A stretch of DNA of 64,000 bases, from the NCBI GenBank assembly GCA_001940845.1, contig MSGV01000029.1:52802-116801 (forward strand), in the 5' to 3' direction. The stretch is from Christensenellaceae bacterium Phil7 (lineage in GTDB: Bacteria; Bacillota; Clostridia; Christensenellales; CAG-138). Each line of letters starts with the position of its first letter. Position 1 is the first letter of the stretch. The notes under the pieces are model-generated. The model worked only from the letters and a program-made list of their open reading frames with translations, searched no databases and was not told the origin of the DNA. This document shows, piece after piece, positions 1 to 8,645 of this stretch. A program made the position numbers and the translations under genes.

Positions 1-23
1 AGTCCTCTAATGATCTTATCCAT
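1..23 (-). CDS. Start of a gene cut by the window edge
   Basis: On the minus strand an ATG at 21-23 is preceded by a purine-rich SD (GGAAGGAAAG, about 4 nt spacing) and opens the frame MDKIIRG, which leaves the window at base 1. It begins 15 nt downstream of the methyltransferase stop, so it is probably the next gene of the same transcript. Seven residues are too few to name a family. Confidence 0.45.
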
Positions 24-38
24 AATTCTTTCCTTCCT

Positions 39-788
39 TCATTCGCTCTTTTTTGTTATAAATTGAATTCTTTCCGTCGTCTCTCCTGGTGCCTTGTTGC
101 TGAAATCGGCATATACACCGATTATTGACAAGCCAATCCTATTAAGCAGAGCGCACAGTTCCTCTTGCGAATGCGCTCTCTGAATATGTCTTTCGCCGAA
201 ACGCTCATACAATGGCTTACCGGCTTTTGAAACCGCAGCTTTAGTAAAAAACTCCAGCTGCATCTCAATCAATCTGCTCTCTTCATCGTAATTATTCTTC
301 CAAACATATACTGCATCCCTTCTGCTATCCGAAAACGTATTCATCCCAAGAATCTTGCTCAGCTTGTATTGCGATGAAATATCGAATATAAAAACCCCTC
401 CGGATTTCAAAGATGCAAATACGGATTTAAAAAAGCCTTCTACCTCAGAAATACTCGTCAAATAGTTTACGCAATCACAAGGAGAAATAATTGCATCAAA
501 TGGTTTTGGAAAATCAAAATTGCGCATGTCCATATGGAGCAACGGAATTCTCAACCCCAAACCGCGCGCTTTTTCGCTCGCTACACTCAGCATATCATCT
601 GAAATATCGCTTCCTATAACCTCAAAGCCCAGTCTGCTCAATCTTATGGAAATTTCACCAGTTCCGCATCCGCATTCAAGCACACGCACACCTGGTTTTA
701 AGAATGATGCGATATAGCTTGCCCACATATCATAATCAACATTGTCCATGAACATATCATAAAGCGAAGCGAACCGATTGTATTGCAT
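39..788 (-). CDS. Class I SAM-dependent methyltransferase
   Basis: A 249-residue cytosolic protein with a Rossmann-type SAM-binding fold. Motif I, VLECGCGTGE, is at residues 36-45, the acidic end of strand beta-2 (GSDISDDML) is around 59-67, and a MRNFDFPKPFDAIISPCDCVNYL segment follows as the post-II/III region. It resembles the small Methyltransf_25/11 type enzymes common in Clostridia. The substrate cannot be read from the sequence. The start is supported by an AAAAGGAAATACT SD just upstream. A long perfect hairpin (804-839) separates it from the carboxypeptidase gene upstream, so it may be weakly cotranscribed with that gene or have its own unseen promoter. Confidence 0.85.
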   Translation of the reverse strand: MQYNRFASLYDMFMDNVDYDMWASYIASFLKPGVRVLECGCGTGEISIRLSRLGFEVIGSDISDDMLSVASEKARGLGLRIPLLHMDMRNFDFPKPFDAIISPCDCVNYLTSISEVEGFFKSVFASLKSGGVFIFDISSQYKLSKILGMNTFSDSRRDAVYVWKNNYDEESRLIEMQLEFFTKAAVSKAGKPLYERFGERHIQRAHSQEELCALLNRIGLSIIGVYADFSNKAPGETTERIQFITKKSE

Positions 789-803
789 AGTATTTCCTTT
801 TAA

Positions 804-839
804 GCTTCCGATAAAGCAATCCTTTGCTTTATCGGAAGC
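804..839 (-). terminator. Hairpin terminator/attenuator after the carboxypeptidase gene
   Basis: A perfect 16-bp inverted repeat (GCTTCCGATAAAGCAA with its complement, 4-nt loop) lies 3' of the carboxypeptidase gene and just before the methyltransferase SD. The T-tract on the minus strand is poor (TTAAAAGG), so it could stabilise a 3' end or partially attenuate instead of fully terminating. Confidence 0.6.
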
Positions 840-856
840 ATTTCAGTGTAAATTTA

Positions 857-2764
857 TTAATAACGACCGTAGCCACGGCTTCCGCTTCGATATGCGCGTC
901 TGCGAGCTTTTGTTCCTGAACGCCTGTAGCGCCTGCGCCTGCTCGGGCGGTTATGATTTGCTATCAGAATAACCAACACAGCCATAAAAAAGAATACGGC
1001 ACAAACCACTATCCAGAATACCATCCCGCTCCCGGGGTCTCTTGTCAGAAATTTAGAACTTTGGCTTATTTTGTATCCATTACCCTCGTTTTGAAATGTC
1101 CAAAGCACTTCATTTGGCACGTCAGCAGTTATGCTTTCAGAATATTCAGAAAGTTTGACTGCTTTAAGAGTGCCGTCAAGCTTTTCGGAGGATAATGCAT
1201 ATCCATTCGAAACTATAATGAATATTCCGCCCTCACCTATTCCATCAACTCTGCTGTAATATGGTTGTCCTTCGCTATCGAAAAATTGCTTATAGAGCGT
1301 CAGTCCTCCCTGCACTTCAGGAGCGGAAGAAATATTGAACTTTCCATCCGCAAAATAGATATAATACCATGCAGAGTCCGTCATATTATAAAGGCTATTT
1401 CCATAATAAACCCATACTGAATATTCATTGCCCCCAGCGCTTCGTGCGTGGCGGAGCTTGCCCGTTTCACCACTTCCCGGAGGCGGCGTATTGGATACGG
1501 GAATAATGCTAACCAGCTCCGATCCGGTAGGATCCGCAGCCGCAATACTGCGTTTTGCTATAAGGCTAACCGTGATCGTGTTTACATCATTGATATAATA
1601 ATCCACGGAACCAACAATATCACCCGCATTGATCGGGGCAACCGCATTCTCAGTATGCAATTCGATACGAATCGATTCAGGGGCTGCTTTCAGTCTTTGC
1701 AGAGCAGACAATGCGCCGCGAATCTTTTGCCCTTCTGTATCCGCAGCAACATCCAGCTTGCCCAACTGGTCATCAAAAGGAGAATAGCCGGATGTCTGTA
1801 TTGTAAACTCCGTCCTAACCCCAAGCTCATCAAACGATAACTCTCCATAATTGCTGAAACCCCATTCATAGATCTCTTTGGCAACATTATATCGATAAGT
1901 TGTGCTTATCGTCTGATTATTATCTCCAAATTGAATCAGTATAAGCGTTATATCATCCTTTTTAGAAGCAGATGCCAAACAGAATCCTGCTTGGTTGGTC
2001 TCGCCCGTCTTCCCTCCAATACAATATGGATAACGAAAATCCGTCTTATCATTTTCCTTCATACAGATAAGTTTGTTTGAATTCTCCATGTGATAGCCAT
2101 TGCTGTGCTTGTTTGTCGGGGCAACGTCATGCACCTTTGTGGAAATTATCTCGCAAACCCTCTCATTTTTTAATACATACTGCATAAGCAGAGCAAAATC
2201 ATATGCCGTGGTATAGTGCGCTTCATCATGCCTCCCATCAACGGTTGCAAAATGAGTATCATTCATTCCTAGCTCCGAAGCCTTTTCGTTCATCATCTCA
2301 ATGAACTTATCTACTGCATCTGCCTCTCCTACAGAATTTCCATAAATCTCATTCACCGTTTCAATCGCAAGACATTTTGCCGCATCATTACCAGAGCGCA
2401 TCATTAGACCATAGAGCACATCGCGAATTGCGATTTCCTCACCATTTTCCAAGCCCATCATAGAGCTTTTGGGGCCAAAGCCTGAAACGGCACGCACACC
2501 AACCGTAATGACCTTATCAAGGTCTGGAATATTCTCCACTGTCAGCACAGCCGTCATGAGCTTGGTTGTGCTGGCAGGAAATGCTTTTTCATAGCCCCTG
2601 CGTTCATAGACCACCGTTCCTGTTTCGGCTTCCATAAGCATTATATATGGTGTTGTAACATTCTCAAACGGATCTATTGATGCATCCGACTCAGCAGACA
2701 CAATCATCGGAATTACCAATATCAGTAAGATGGTGCTCAATACCATGCAAAAAACTTTTTTCAT
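857..2764 (-). CDS. dacF: D-alanyl-D-alanine carboxypeptidase (PBP5/DacF type)
   Basis: A serine-type S11 peptidase that removes the terminal D-Ala from peptidoglycan pentapeptides at the outer face of the membrane. All three active-site motifs are visible: STTK at about 65-68, SGN at about 124-126, KTG at about 252-254. A signal peptide opens the protein, and the PBP5 C-terminal domain follows the catalytic domain. The tail is unusual: about 200 further residues, then a transmembrane segment near the C-terminus and a cytoplasmic Arg/Tyr/Gly-rich basic end (RRRRYRRSG). The frame is open from 2842, but that ATG lies only 7 nt after the -10 element at 2849-2854. The ATG at 2764 has a GAGGG SD and gives a clean signal peptide, so I place the start there (635 residues). 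The symbol is by family resemblance; dacA/dacB naming is possible. Confidence 0.9.
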   Translation of the reverse strand: MKKVFCMVLSTILLILVIPMIVSAESDASIDPFENVTTPYIMLMEAETGTVVYERRGYEKAFPASTTKLMTAVLTVENIPDLDKVITVGVRAVSGFGPKSSMMGLENGEEIAIRDVLYGLMMRSGNDAAKCLAIETVNEIYGNSVGEADAVDKFIEMMNEKASELGMNDTHFATVDGRHDEAHYTTAYDFALLMQYVLKNERVCEIISTKVHDVAPTNKHSNGYHMENSNKLICMKENDKTDFRYPYCIGGKTGETNQAGFCLASASKKDDITLILIQFGDNNQTISTTYRYNVAKEIYEWGFSNYGELSFDELGVRTEFTIQTSGYSPFDDQLGKLDVAADTEGQKIRGALSALQRLKAAPESIRIELHTENAVAPINAGDIVGSVDYYINDVNTITVSLIAKRSIAAADPTGSELVSIIPVSNTPPPGSGETGKLRHARSAGGNEYSVWVYYGNSLYNMTDSAWYYIYFADGKFNISSAPEVQGGLTLYKQFFDSEGQPYYSRVDGIGEGGIFIIVSNGYALSSEKLDGTLKAVKLSEYSESITADVPNEVLWTFQNEGNGYKISQSSKFLTRDPGSGMVFWIVVCAVFFFMAVLVILIANHNRPSRRRRYRRSGTKARRRAYRSGSRGYGRY

Positions 2765-2848
2765 TTTACCCTCATCATAATCATTAGTATTGCTTTGAAA
2801 TCGCTGCTCATATACAACGGTATCAGGCTTCTGACCATACACGATTAA

Positions 2849-2877
2849 ATTATACCATCAAATTAGAATTTTGTACA
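2849..2877 (-). promoter_or_regulatory. Sigma-A promoter of the carboxypeptidase gene
   Basis: On the minus strand TGTACA and TATAAT (2849-2854) are separated by 17 nt, about 85 nt upstream of the chosen ATG. Confidence 0.55.
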
Positions 2878-3023
2878 GAGAATTGTGTTTTATTGCTGAC
2901 AGTAATTCTTCTTTTGGAATTTGCTTATATATAGCTAAATACTTATCAATTTAGAGTTTAAACTCATCTTCAAAAAGATGATATAAATTCATTTATGTCA
3001 TCTCAAGTTTTAATATATATTCT

Positions 3024-4637
3024 TTATTTTCCCGAGGCTTCTGCGATATTGAGCGCATGATCTGCGATTCGCTCCAAATCCGTCAGTATCTCAGCATAAA
3101 GGAGCCCTACCTCGGCTGTACATCTTCCGCCTTCCATGCGTCGAATATGTGCCTCCTGCAATTCATCTACAGCCATATCAACATGCTCTTCCTGCATTTC
3201 CAACGCATTCATATCAAGATCTGATTTGCCCAAATAAAACTGCTGAGCATCATTCACAAATTTTATAACCTGATCGGTCAATACTTCCAGCTCATCATGC
3301 GCATTCTTGGAGAATTTAAGCCCCTCGTTAACAAAACGATGTACATACCCCGCAATATTATCCGCATGGTCACCAATGCGTTCATAGTCACAGATTACAT
3401 GATGGGTGCGATTAACCGTCTTAGCATCAGCATCAGTCAGACCAAGCCCCGTGATCTCCACCAAGGCCTCAGTAATGACACGGTTCAAATAGTCGATCGT
3501 CTCTTCGTTTTCTACGATTTCATCAAACTCAGCTTCAGTGCGCTTATTGCTGTTCAGGAGTTTACAGGCAAGCTCAAGATTCTGCATCACAATTCCAAAC
3601 ATTCTTTCTGTCTCAGCTCGTACCTGTGCAATCGCAATGGAAACAGATCCAAAATCGTTTCTGTTGATATGCTGCAGAGTTCGAGTTCTTGCCTTATCTT
3701 CTCCAGGAATAATGATACGGCTGAGCTTCTCCATTGCCGGCAGCAGCGGAAACATCACAATGGTTGCAATGACCTTTTCTCCGAAGTTAAAAAAGGCTAT
3801 TTGACGCATAACATCGGAGCTTAACGAGCGTATCCAATCTCCTATCGGCAGCAGCTTCCAACTTATAGCAAATAAAATGCTGGCAAACACATTGAACATA
3901 ACATGTATTGACGCCGTACGCTTTCCATCCTTAGTTCCACCTACAGCGGCTGTTATTGCTGCGACACAGCAGCCAATATTCATACCTAAAATTATGAAAA
4001 CGACTTGTTCCAATGATGTTACAGCACCTGAAAGTGCCATTGCCTGCAAAATACCAACCGATGCAGAAACGCTCTGCACGATTGCAGTAAACACTGCTCC
4101 GATCAAAATAGCTAAAATGGGTTTGTTTTCAAGACTCAGCATGAATTGGGTGAACCAAGCCTCATTGGCAAGCGGAGCCATGTATTCCTGAAGCATATTC
4201 ATGCCCAAAAAAATTATACCGAGACCCGCAACAACTGCTCCCGCAGAATTTACATTCTTATTTTTAAAGAATACAATTAATACAACACCGACAAATGCAA
4301 TAATCGCAGCAATATCCGATATGTGAAGAGCAATGAGCAGACTGGTTGCTGTTGTTCCAATATTAGCACCAAGTATGATACCGGAGGCTCTTGTAAATTC
4401 CATCAGCCCGGCATTAACAAATCCCACGGTCATTGCTGTGGTTGCATTACTGCTCTGAATTACAGCAGTTACAAACAAACCCACCAAAAGGCCGATAAAG
4501 CGATTTCTAGTCAGCTTTTCAAGGATGCTTTTAAGCTTTGACCCCGCAAGATTCTGTATGCCGTCTCCCATAAGCCTGATGCCATAAAGAAAAAGAGCCA
4601 GACCTCCAGCCATACCAATCCAATCGGTCATCGTCAT
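3024..4637 (-). CDS. Na+/phosphate cotransporter family protein with PhoU-like tail
   Basis: A 537-residue polytopic membrane protein of the PF02690 Na/Pi symporter family (NptA/YjbB type). The two inverted family repeats are recognisable by QSSNATTAMTVGFVNAG near residue 61 and QSVSASVGILQAMALSG near 187. From about residue 350 a cytoplasmic helical PhoU-like domain follows, with alternating acidic and basic helices. Members are thought to move phosphate, often outward, using sodium. No pho genes are adjacent, so phosphate regulation is not shown by context. The first ATG has a GGAGG at 11 nt, a slightly long spacing. A second ATG two codons later is less well placed. Confidence 0.88.
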   Translation of the reverse strand: MTMTDWIGMAGGLALFLYGIRLMGDGIQNLAGSKLKSILEKLTRNRFIGLLVGLFVTAVIQSSNATTAMTVGFVNAGLMEFTRASGIILGANIGTTATSLLIALHISDIAAIIAFVGVVLIVFFKNKNVNSAGAVVAGLGIIFLGMNMLQEYMAPLANEAWFTQFMLSLENKPILAILIGAVFTAIVQSVSASVGILQAMALSGAVTSLEQVVFIILGMNIGCCVAAITAAVGGTKDGKRTASIHVMFNVFASILFAISWKLLPIGDWIRSLSSDVMRQIAFFNFGEKVIATIVMFPLLPAMEKLSRIIIPGEDKARTRTLQHINRNDFGSVSIAIAQVRAETERMFGIVMQNLELACKLLNSNKRTEAEFDEIVENEETIDYLNRVITEALVEITGLGLTDADAKTVNRTHHVICDYERIGDHADNIAGYVHRFVNEGLKFSKNAHDELEVLTDQVIKFVNDAQQFYLGKSDLDMNALEMQEEHVDMAVDELQEAHIRRMEGGRCTAEVGLLYAEILTDLERIADHALNIAEASGK

Positions 4638-4752
4638 CTTTGCAAATACCTCCGTGTCACCTCGTTAGCACCAAACCATTTCTGTATCCATATAAAAAGA
4701 TCAGCTGATGTTTGTATAAATTACCGAGACCATCCAGTTTAACATGATATTG

Positions 4753-4781
4753 ATTATAACAAAACCCATTGCAAGGTTCAA
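4753..4781 (-). promoter_or_regulatory. Promoter of the Na/Pi transporter, lying over a terminator
   Basis: The minus strand shows TTGAAC (4776-4781), a 17-nt spacer and TATAAT (4753-4758). The -35 and spacer fall inside the hairpin that ends the upstream aminopeptidase transcript. Confidence 0.55.
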
Positions 4782-4789
4782 TGGGTTTT
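4761..4789 (-). terminator. Terminator of the M18 aminopeptidase gene
   Basis: An 11-bp perfect stem, AAAACCCATTG with CAATGGGTTTT and a 7-nt loop. On the minus strand the stem ends in TTTT and is followed by GTTATAAT. It lies about 70 nt past the aminopeptidase stop. Confidence 0.7.
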
Positions 4790-4855
4790 GCATAATAATG
4801 CCGAATATATGTGTTTTTCTGTAGAAAGCATGAGTTTGAAAGCTCGCTTATCCCG

Positions 4856-6148
4856 CTATTCTTCGCAGAAATACCTCATTACAAGCTCGTTAATCGATGA
4901 TTGATCCTTTACGCCCATTGTTTCCCTGCAAGAGTGCATTGCAAGCATAGGCACACCAATATCGGCTGTGCTCATTCCAAGCTGCGATGCTGCAAAAGAT
5001 CCCAGGGTCCCGCCTCCCCGCATATCCGGGCGATTCATGTAGCGTTGATATGCAATATCATACTTTTTACAAATACCTTCTATGAGACCTATGCCCACCG
5101 CCTCGGTCGCATAGCGCTGCTCATAATTCATCTTGAGCGTAACACCTCCGTTCATAACGGCATTGCAGGAATTATCCGCGAGCTCCGTATGATTCGGATG
5201 CTTTGCGTGGGCAACATCGCATGAAAGCATGAATCCCGATGTCAAAGAGTCTATGTATTCAGAACGTGTCGCATTGAAACAGCAGGCAATCTTTTCAAGC
5301 ATCATACCCAGCGTTGCGCTATCAGCCCCCTGCTTTGTTCCCGAGCCGACTTCTTCGTTATCAAATAACACCGCCGCTGTTATCCCATGTACCCTATTAC
5401 ACTGCGCAATGCCAGTCAATACAGCAAATGCAGATGTAATATTATCAAGCCTCGGCGAAGATAAAATACCCTCATCCATACCGACAAGCACTGGTTTCTC
5501 CGCATTATAGAGGCAGAGGTCATAGCTCAGAATGTCATCAACCTCAACTTCCATCAATTCAGCAAGCTTTTTAACAAAATAGCCGTCCTGATTGAATTCC
5601 TTACTTACCGACTCGACAATTGGAAGCATGTCCTTATTAGGGTTGAGCTCTACACCCTTATTGACATTGCGATTCATGTGTATTGCAAGATTCGGTATGG
5701 TAGCAATAGGCCTCTTGAAATCCACAAGCCTACGCTCTGGCCCGAGCACAGAGTCAGTCTTTAATGCTGCAACACCTGCTGCGCTCAAAGGCCGATCCAG
5801 CCAGGTATTATGTATCATTCCGCCATACGGCTCAATGCTGAGCTTCAAACAGTTGCCGGCAACCTGCTCCGGATCAGGCTTAATATAATAGCATGGCCAA
5901 TCGGTATGGCATGCCGCCAGCCTAAAGCCTTCACCCGGCATATATTCACTGCCTACATGGAAGGCAATCAGCATCGTACCGAAACATTTAACATAGTAGT
6001 TTCCGCCGCGCTCCAGCTTCCATTTTTGATTCTGCCCAAGAGCTTCAAATCCCTCATCGCTCAAAAGGCGCATTGCCTCTTCTGCAGCATGATAGGGAGA
6101 AACCGCTTTCTCAATAAAAGAAATAAGAGCGTTAATATCGTTTTTCAT
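4856..6148 (-). CDS. apeB: M18 family metal-dependent aminopeptidase
   Basis: A 430-residue cytosolic aminopeptidase of the aspartyl aminopeptidase (PF02127) family, which trims N-terminal residues from peptides using two metal ions. Visible ligand regions are the HTD motif at residues 81-83, the bridging Asp in SPRLDNITSA, the catalytic DNEEVGSGT, and a C-terminal MHSCRE. The length is normal for the family. The ATG is preceded by AAGGAG at 7 nt. The gene stands alone between its own promoter and terminator, so no pathway is implied by neighbours. The family symbol apeB is applied on similarity only. Confidence 0.9.
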   Translation of the reverse strand: MKNDINALISFIEKAVSPYHAAEEAMRLLSDEGFEALGQNQKWKLERGGNYYVKCFGTMLIAFHVGSEYMPGEGFRLAACHTDWPCYYIKPDPEQVAGNCLKLSIEPYGGMIHNTWLDRPLSAAGVAALKTDSVLGPERRLVDFKRPIATIPNLAIHMNRNVNKGVELNPNKDMLPIVESVSKEFNQDGYFVKKLAELMEVEVDDILSYDLCLYNAEKPVLVGMDEGILSSPRLDNITSAFAVLTGIAQCNRVHGITAAVLFDNEEVGSGTKQGADSATLGMMLEKIACCFNATRSEYIDSLTSGFMLSCDVAHAKHPNHTELADNSCNAVMNGGVTLKMNYEQRYATEAVGIGLIEGICKKYDIAYQRYMNRPDMRGGGTLGSFAASQLGMSTADIGVPMLAMHSCRETMGVKDQSSINELVMRYFCEE

Positions 6149-6220
6149 GAAATGCTCCTTGTTTTTGTTTAACGGAAATGCTGATTAGATTTTAATCTGC
6201 AATTTCGTTCATTTATTTAA

Positions 6221-6249
6221 ATTATATCCATACCGAATGTTAAAGTCAA
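6221..6249 (-). promoter_or_regulatory. Strong promoter of the M18 aminopeptidase gene
   Basis: The minus strand reads TTGACT, 17 nt, TATAAT (6221-6226), about 75 nt from the start codon. Confidence 0.75.
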
Positions 6250-6335
6250 TATCTCTGCTGCCTGCTGTTCAATAACATAAATCTATTTAAGGCGTTTCAA
6301 ATCATAGCAAATCACAGTTCCTAAATCTTCGAAAA

Positions 6336-6367
6336 TTCTCCGGCTGCCGCATTTAGCAACCGGAGAG
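6336..6367 (-). terminator. Probable bidirectional terminator
   Basis: CTCCGG pairs with CCGGAG, extended by TGC/GCA after one mismatch. On the minus strand TTTT follows (end of the PPOX-fold gene); on the plus strand T6 follows, though no plus-strand gene ends here. It sits in the 383-nt gap 6149-6531, which otherwise holds only the aminopeptidase promoter. Confidence 0.6.
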
Positions 6368-6531
6368 CGTTTTTTCAAGAGCTTTCATATCCATGCCCTT
6401 TTATAAACCCTACATGGAACAATAGACTGCAAAAGTTCCGCAGCATAGAAAAGGATACCCTTTCCGCAAAATGTCTCACTTTTTTGTTTTTTAGCGTTAT
6501 CCGGAACACCAAACAAATCAGATGTTATACA

Positions 6532-6960
6532 TTAAACCGTAAAATCTATTTCGTACTTCATTCCGTGAGATATCAGAAATCCATGCGTAAGATTGATGCA
6601 TAAAATTATTGTATTAATATCATCAAAGTCATTGTGCCCGTTATAAATCCAATCCGCAAAAGTCGTTCTCATCTTTTTCGCTATTGAGCTATTTTCTTCT
6701 TTACCAAAATAGCCCAAATTAATCGCATTTCCTTGTGCGATAAACCAATCTCCTGCGATCGCAACAGTAGAATTTTGGGCAATTTGCTTCATTTTATTTG
6801 AAAGTGCATGTGTAAGAATATAAAATGAATTATTCTCATAAAAAGCGTTTACATTGCGAACATACGGAACATTATCAACCGTCGTTGCTAACGCAATCAC
6901 GCTATCTTTCCCAAATCTTTCAATTAAAATGGCTTCTGCTTCTTTCGTCAATTTTTGCAC
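6532..6960 (-). CDS. Pyridoxamine 5'-phosphate oxidase-fold protein
   Basis: A 142-residue split-barrel flavin-type protein of the PPOX/FMN-binding superfamily. The core FGKDSVIALATTVDNVPYVR and the strand SFYILTHALSNKMKQI are typical of the short clostridial members annotated as 'pyridoxamine 5'-phosphate oxidase family protein'. These are generally not true PdxH enzymes; cofactor and substrate are unknown. The start codon is GTG at 6958-6960, with a strong GGAGG seven bases upstream. No ATG in frame would keep the conserved N-terminus. The gene is monocistronic by its surroundings. Confidence 0.8.
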   Translation of the reverse strand: MQKLTKEAEAILIERFGKDSVIALATTVDNVPYVRNVNAFYENNSFYILTHALSNKMKQIAQNSTVAIAGDWFIAQGNAINLGYFGKEENSSIAKKMRTTFADWIYNGHNDFDDINTIILCINLTHGFLISHGMKYEIDFTV

Positions 6961-7224
6961 CGTTTTTCCTCCATATTCTTGAGAATTATTATTCTTGCTA
7001 GTTTAGCAGCTCACAACTTACCTGCTTCAACAATATGCAGAATTATAAAATCATGTTTTTTTCGAAAACACCTTTGCTTTTACAACAACGAGTGCTTTCA
7101 TCCCAGCATATTTGAACACAAAAGCATTAAAATTCTTTGCAGTTCCAACTGACACAATAAGCGAAAAATCCAGTATTTGCAACGTTTTTTAATGCTTTTG
7201 CGATTCAAATCAAAATGCTATTTT

Positions 7225-7491
7225 TTAATCCTTTTCGTCATTGATCTCTGCTTTCGGTTTTTCCCAGAGATTTATGATTGTCAATATCGAGCTCACGATA
7301 CTGATAACTGCGGTTACGGCGAATACGCCCTTTGATATATCAGATGTCATAAAATCCATCGCATCATTGAATTTATCAATGACAAAGCATACGATAACAA
7401 GGATAGAAAACAGCATCGAAGCATGTGCGAAAAGCCTGTTTATCACCTTTCTTGCACGATTTTCATTATTGCCAGATTCATTATTCTTCAT
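7225..7491 (-). CDS. Small membrane protein of unknown function
   Basis: An 88-residue protein with a charged, Asn-rich N-terminus, two predicted transmembrane helices (roughly residues 25-45 and 55-75) and a charged end KPKAEINDEKD. I do not recognise a family. The frame is open from 7515, but the ATG at 7491 has a near-perfect GAGGAGG SD, which overlaps the stop region of the upstream phosphodiester glycosidase gene, so the two are very likely translationally linked. A holin-like role is conceivable from the topology alone but nothing supports it. Confidence 0.7.
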   Translation of the reverse strand: MKNNESGNNENRARKVINRLFAHASMLFSILVIVCFVIDKFNDAMDFMTSDISKGVFAVTAVISIVSSILTIINLWEKPKAEINDEKD

Positions 7492-7504
7492 AATATTATC
7501 CTCC

Positions 7505-8545
7505 TCACTGTGCATCCGGTTCTGCTATATAGAGGATGTCCGTATTGGCCCTTCCACCATCGCAGGGTTTGGAATACAGGTCACCATCATACCACATCAT
7601 TGCAGTCATGCCCCCATCAAGGTTATAGGCGTCGGTGCATCCCAGATCATACATGAGCTTTGAAAGCTCAACCATGGTCATGCCATATGAATAGCCTGTT
7701 GTCCTTCCATCTACAACGACCAAGCAATAGTGACCCGGTTCATAGTAACCCAGTGCGCACCTGGGATGCCTATCGGCAACATAATCGTTGCAATTGAATC
7801 CCTCTGTCCGAGGTTGTCCATTCTCCAAAAGGATCGGACCAAAGCTCCATGCATGAAGCGGATAATTTGCATAGATTGCATCGAGATCCACCTGCCCTGC
7901 ATAATAAGTTCCCATGGTTCCATCGCGATAGAGCACGCAAACATCCTGTTCCTCACTTAGCCTATCACGATAGAGTGTTCCATTTCTAATTACCAGACCT
8001 TTTTTCTTAAACATCCAGTAATCGCCTGATCCGGCCAATATCGCCCCAGTACGCTCCGCCATAGCCTCAACTCTCTCCTTGTTGTTCGAAGATTCTGCAT
8101 TTTCGCAGCGGAAGCTATTGATATCCTGAATGTATATGTCTGCAACATAATAGGCAACGAGATAGCCGTTCACCATTTTGCTGTAGCTTGAAAGCTCAAT
8201 GCAAACATCCTTGCTGCGATAGCCATTTTCATCCCGAATAATCTCACCATCGGTAAACTTATCCGCGAATTTATTTCCAAGAAGACCGGTTGCTTCGATA
8301 GTTGGCGCAGGCGTTTCACCTGTTTCCGAATCCGGCGTAGGCTCAGTTGGCTGAGCTGAATCGGATGTTATTGGTGCCGGCGTAGCCAATACCTGCGGAT
8401 TGGGTGTTGGAAGAACCGTTCCTTGATTGTACTTTCCGGGTTTTGCATGATGAAACCATGCAAACGTCAAAATTATGATTGCGAAAACGAGCACATCCGC
8501 AGCTATCGTCACCGCAACCTTTCCTGCATTATTTTTGAATTTCAT
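7505..8545 (-). CDS. Membrane-anchored phosphodiester glycosidase (NAGPA domain)
   Basis: A 346-residue protein with an N-terminal transmembrane anchor (about residues 10-32), a Pro/Thr-rich linker and a C-terminal PF09992 domain. The domain hallmark GYYEPGHYCLVVVDGR and the NLDGGMTAMMWYDG segment are clear. Relatives hydrolyse sugar-1-phosphodiester bonds, as in mannose-6-phosphate uncovering enzyme, and bacterial members are usually linked to exopolysaccharide or wall glycopolymer processing. It should face outside. The start is moved from 8590 to the ATG at 8545, which has a GAGGG SD and begins just before the anchor. It lies downstream of a GT2-GtrA gene on the same strand, which fits a cell-surface glycan role, though the substrate is unknown. 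Confidence 0.85.
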   Translation of the reverse strand: MKFKNNAGKVAVTIAADVLVFAIIILTFAWFHHAKPGKYNQGTVLPTPNPQVLATPAPITSDSAQPTEPTPDSETGETPAPTIEATGLLGNKFADKFTDGEIIRDENGYRSKDVCIELSSYSKMVNGYLVAYYVADIYIQDINSFRCENAESSNNKERVEAMAERTGAILAGSGDYWMFKKKGLVIRNGTLYRDRLSEEQDVCVLYRDGTMGTYYAGQVDLDAIYANYPLHAWSFGPILLENGQPRTEGFNCNDYVADRHPRCALGYYEPGHYCLVVVDGRTTGYSYGMTMVELSKLMYDLGCTDAYNLDGGMTAMMWYDGDLYSKPCDGGRANTDILYIAEPDAQ

Positions 8546-8645
8546 ATTTTTACCCTCTTTCCGTATTTTATTTGCTACAATGCTGATCAATGAGCCGTTT
8601 ATTATCGACCCTAGTATTCATTGATAGAAGCATATCGTGCAAGCC

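Noticed and set aside
2765..2842. Upstream ATG at 2842 as start of the carboxypeptidase
   Set aside because: It lies 7 nt after the -10 element, has no SD, and would place 26 polar residues before the signal peptide.
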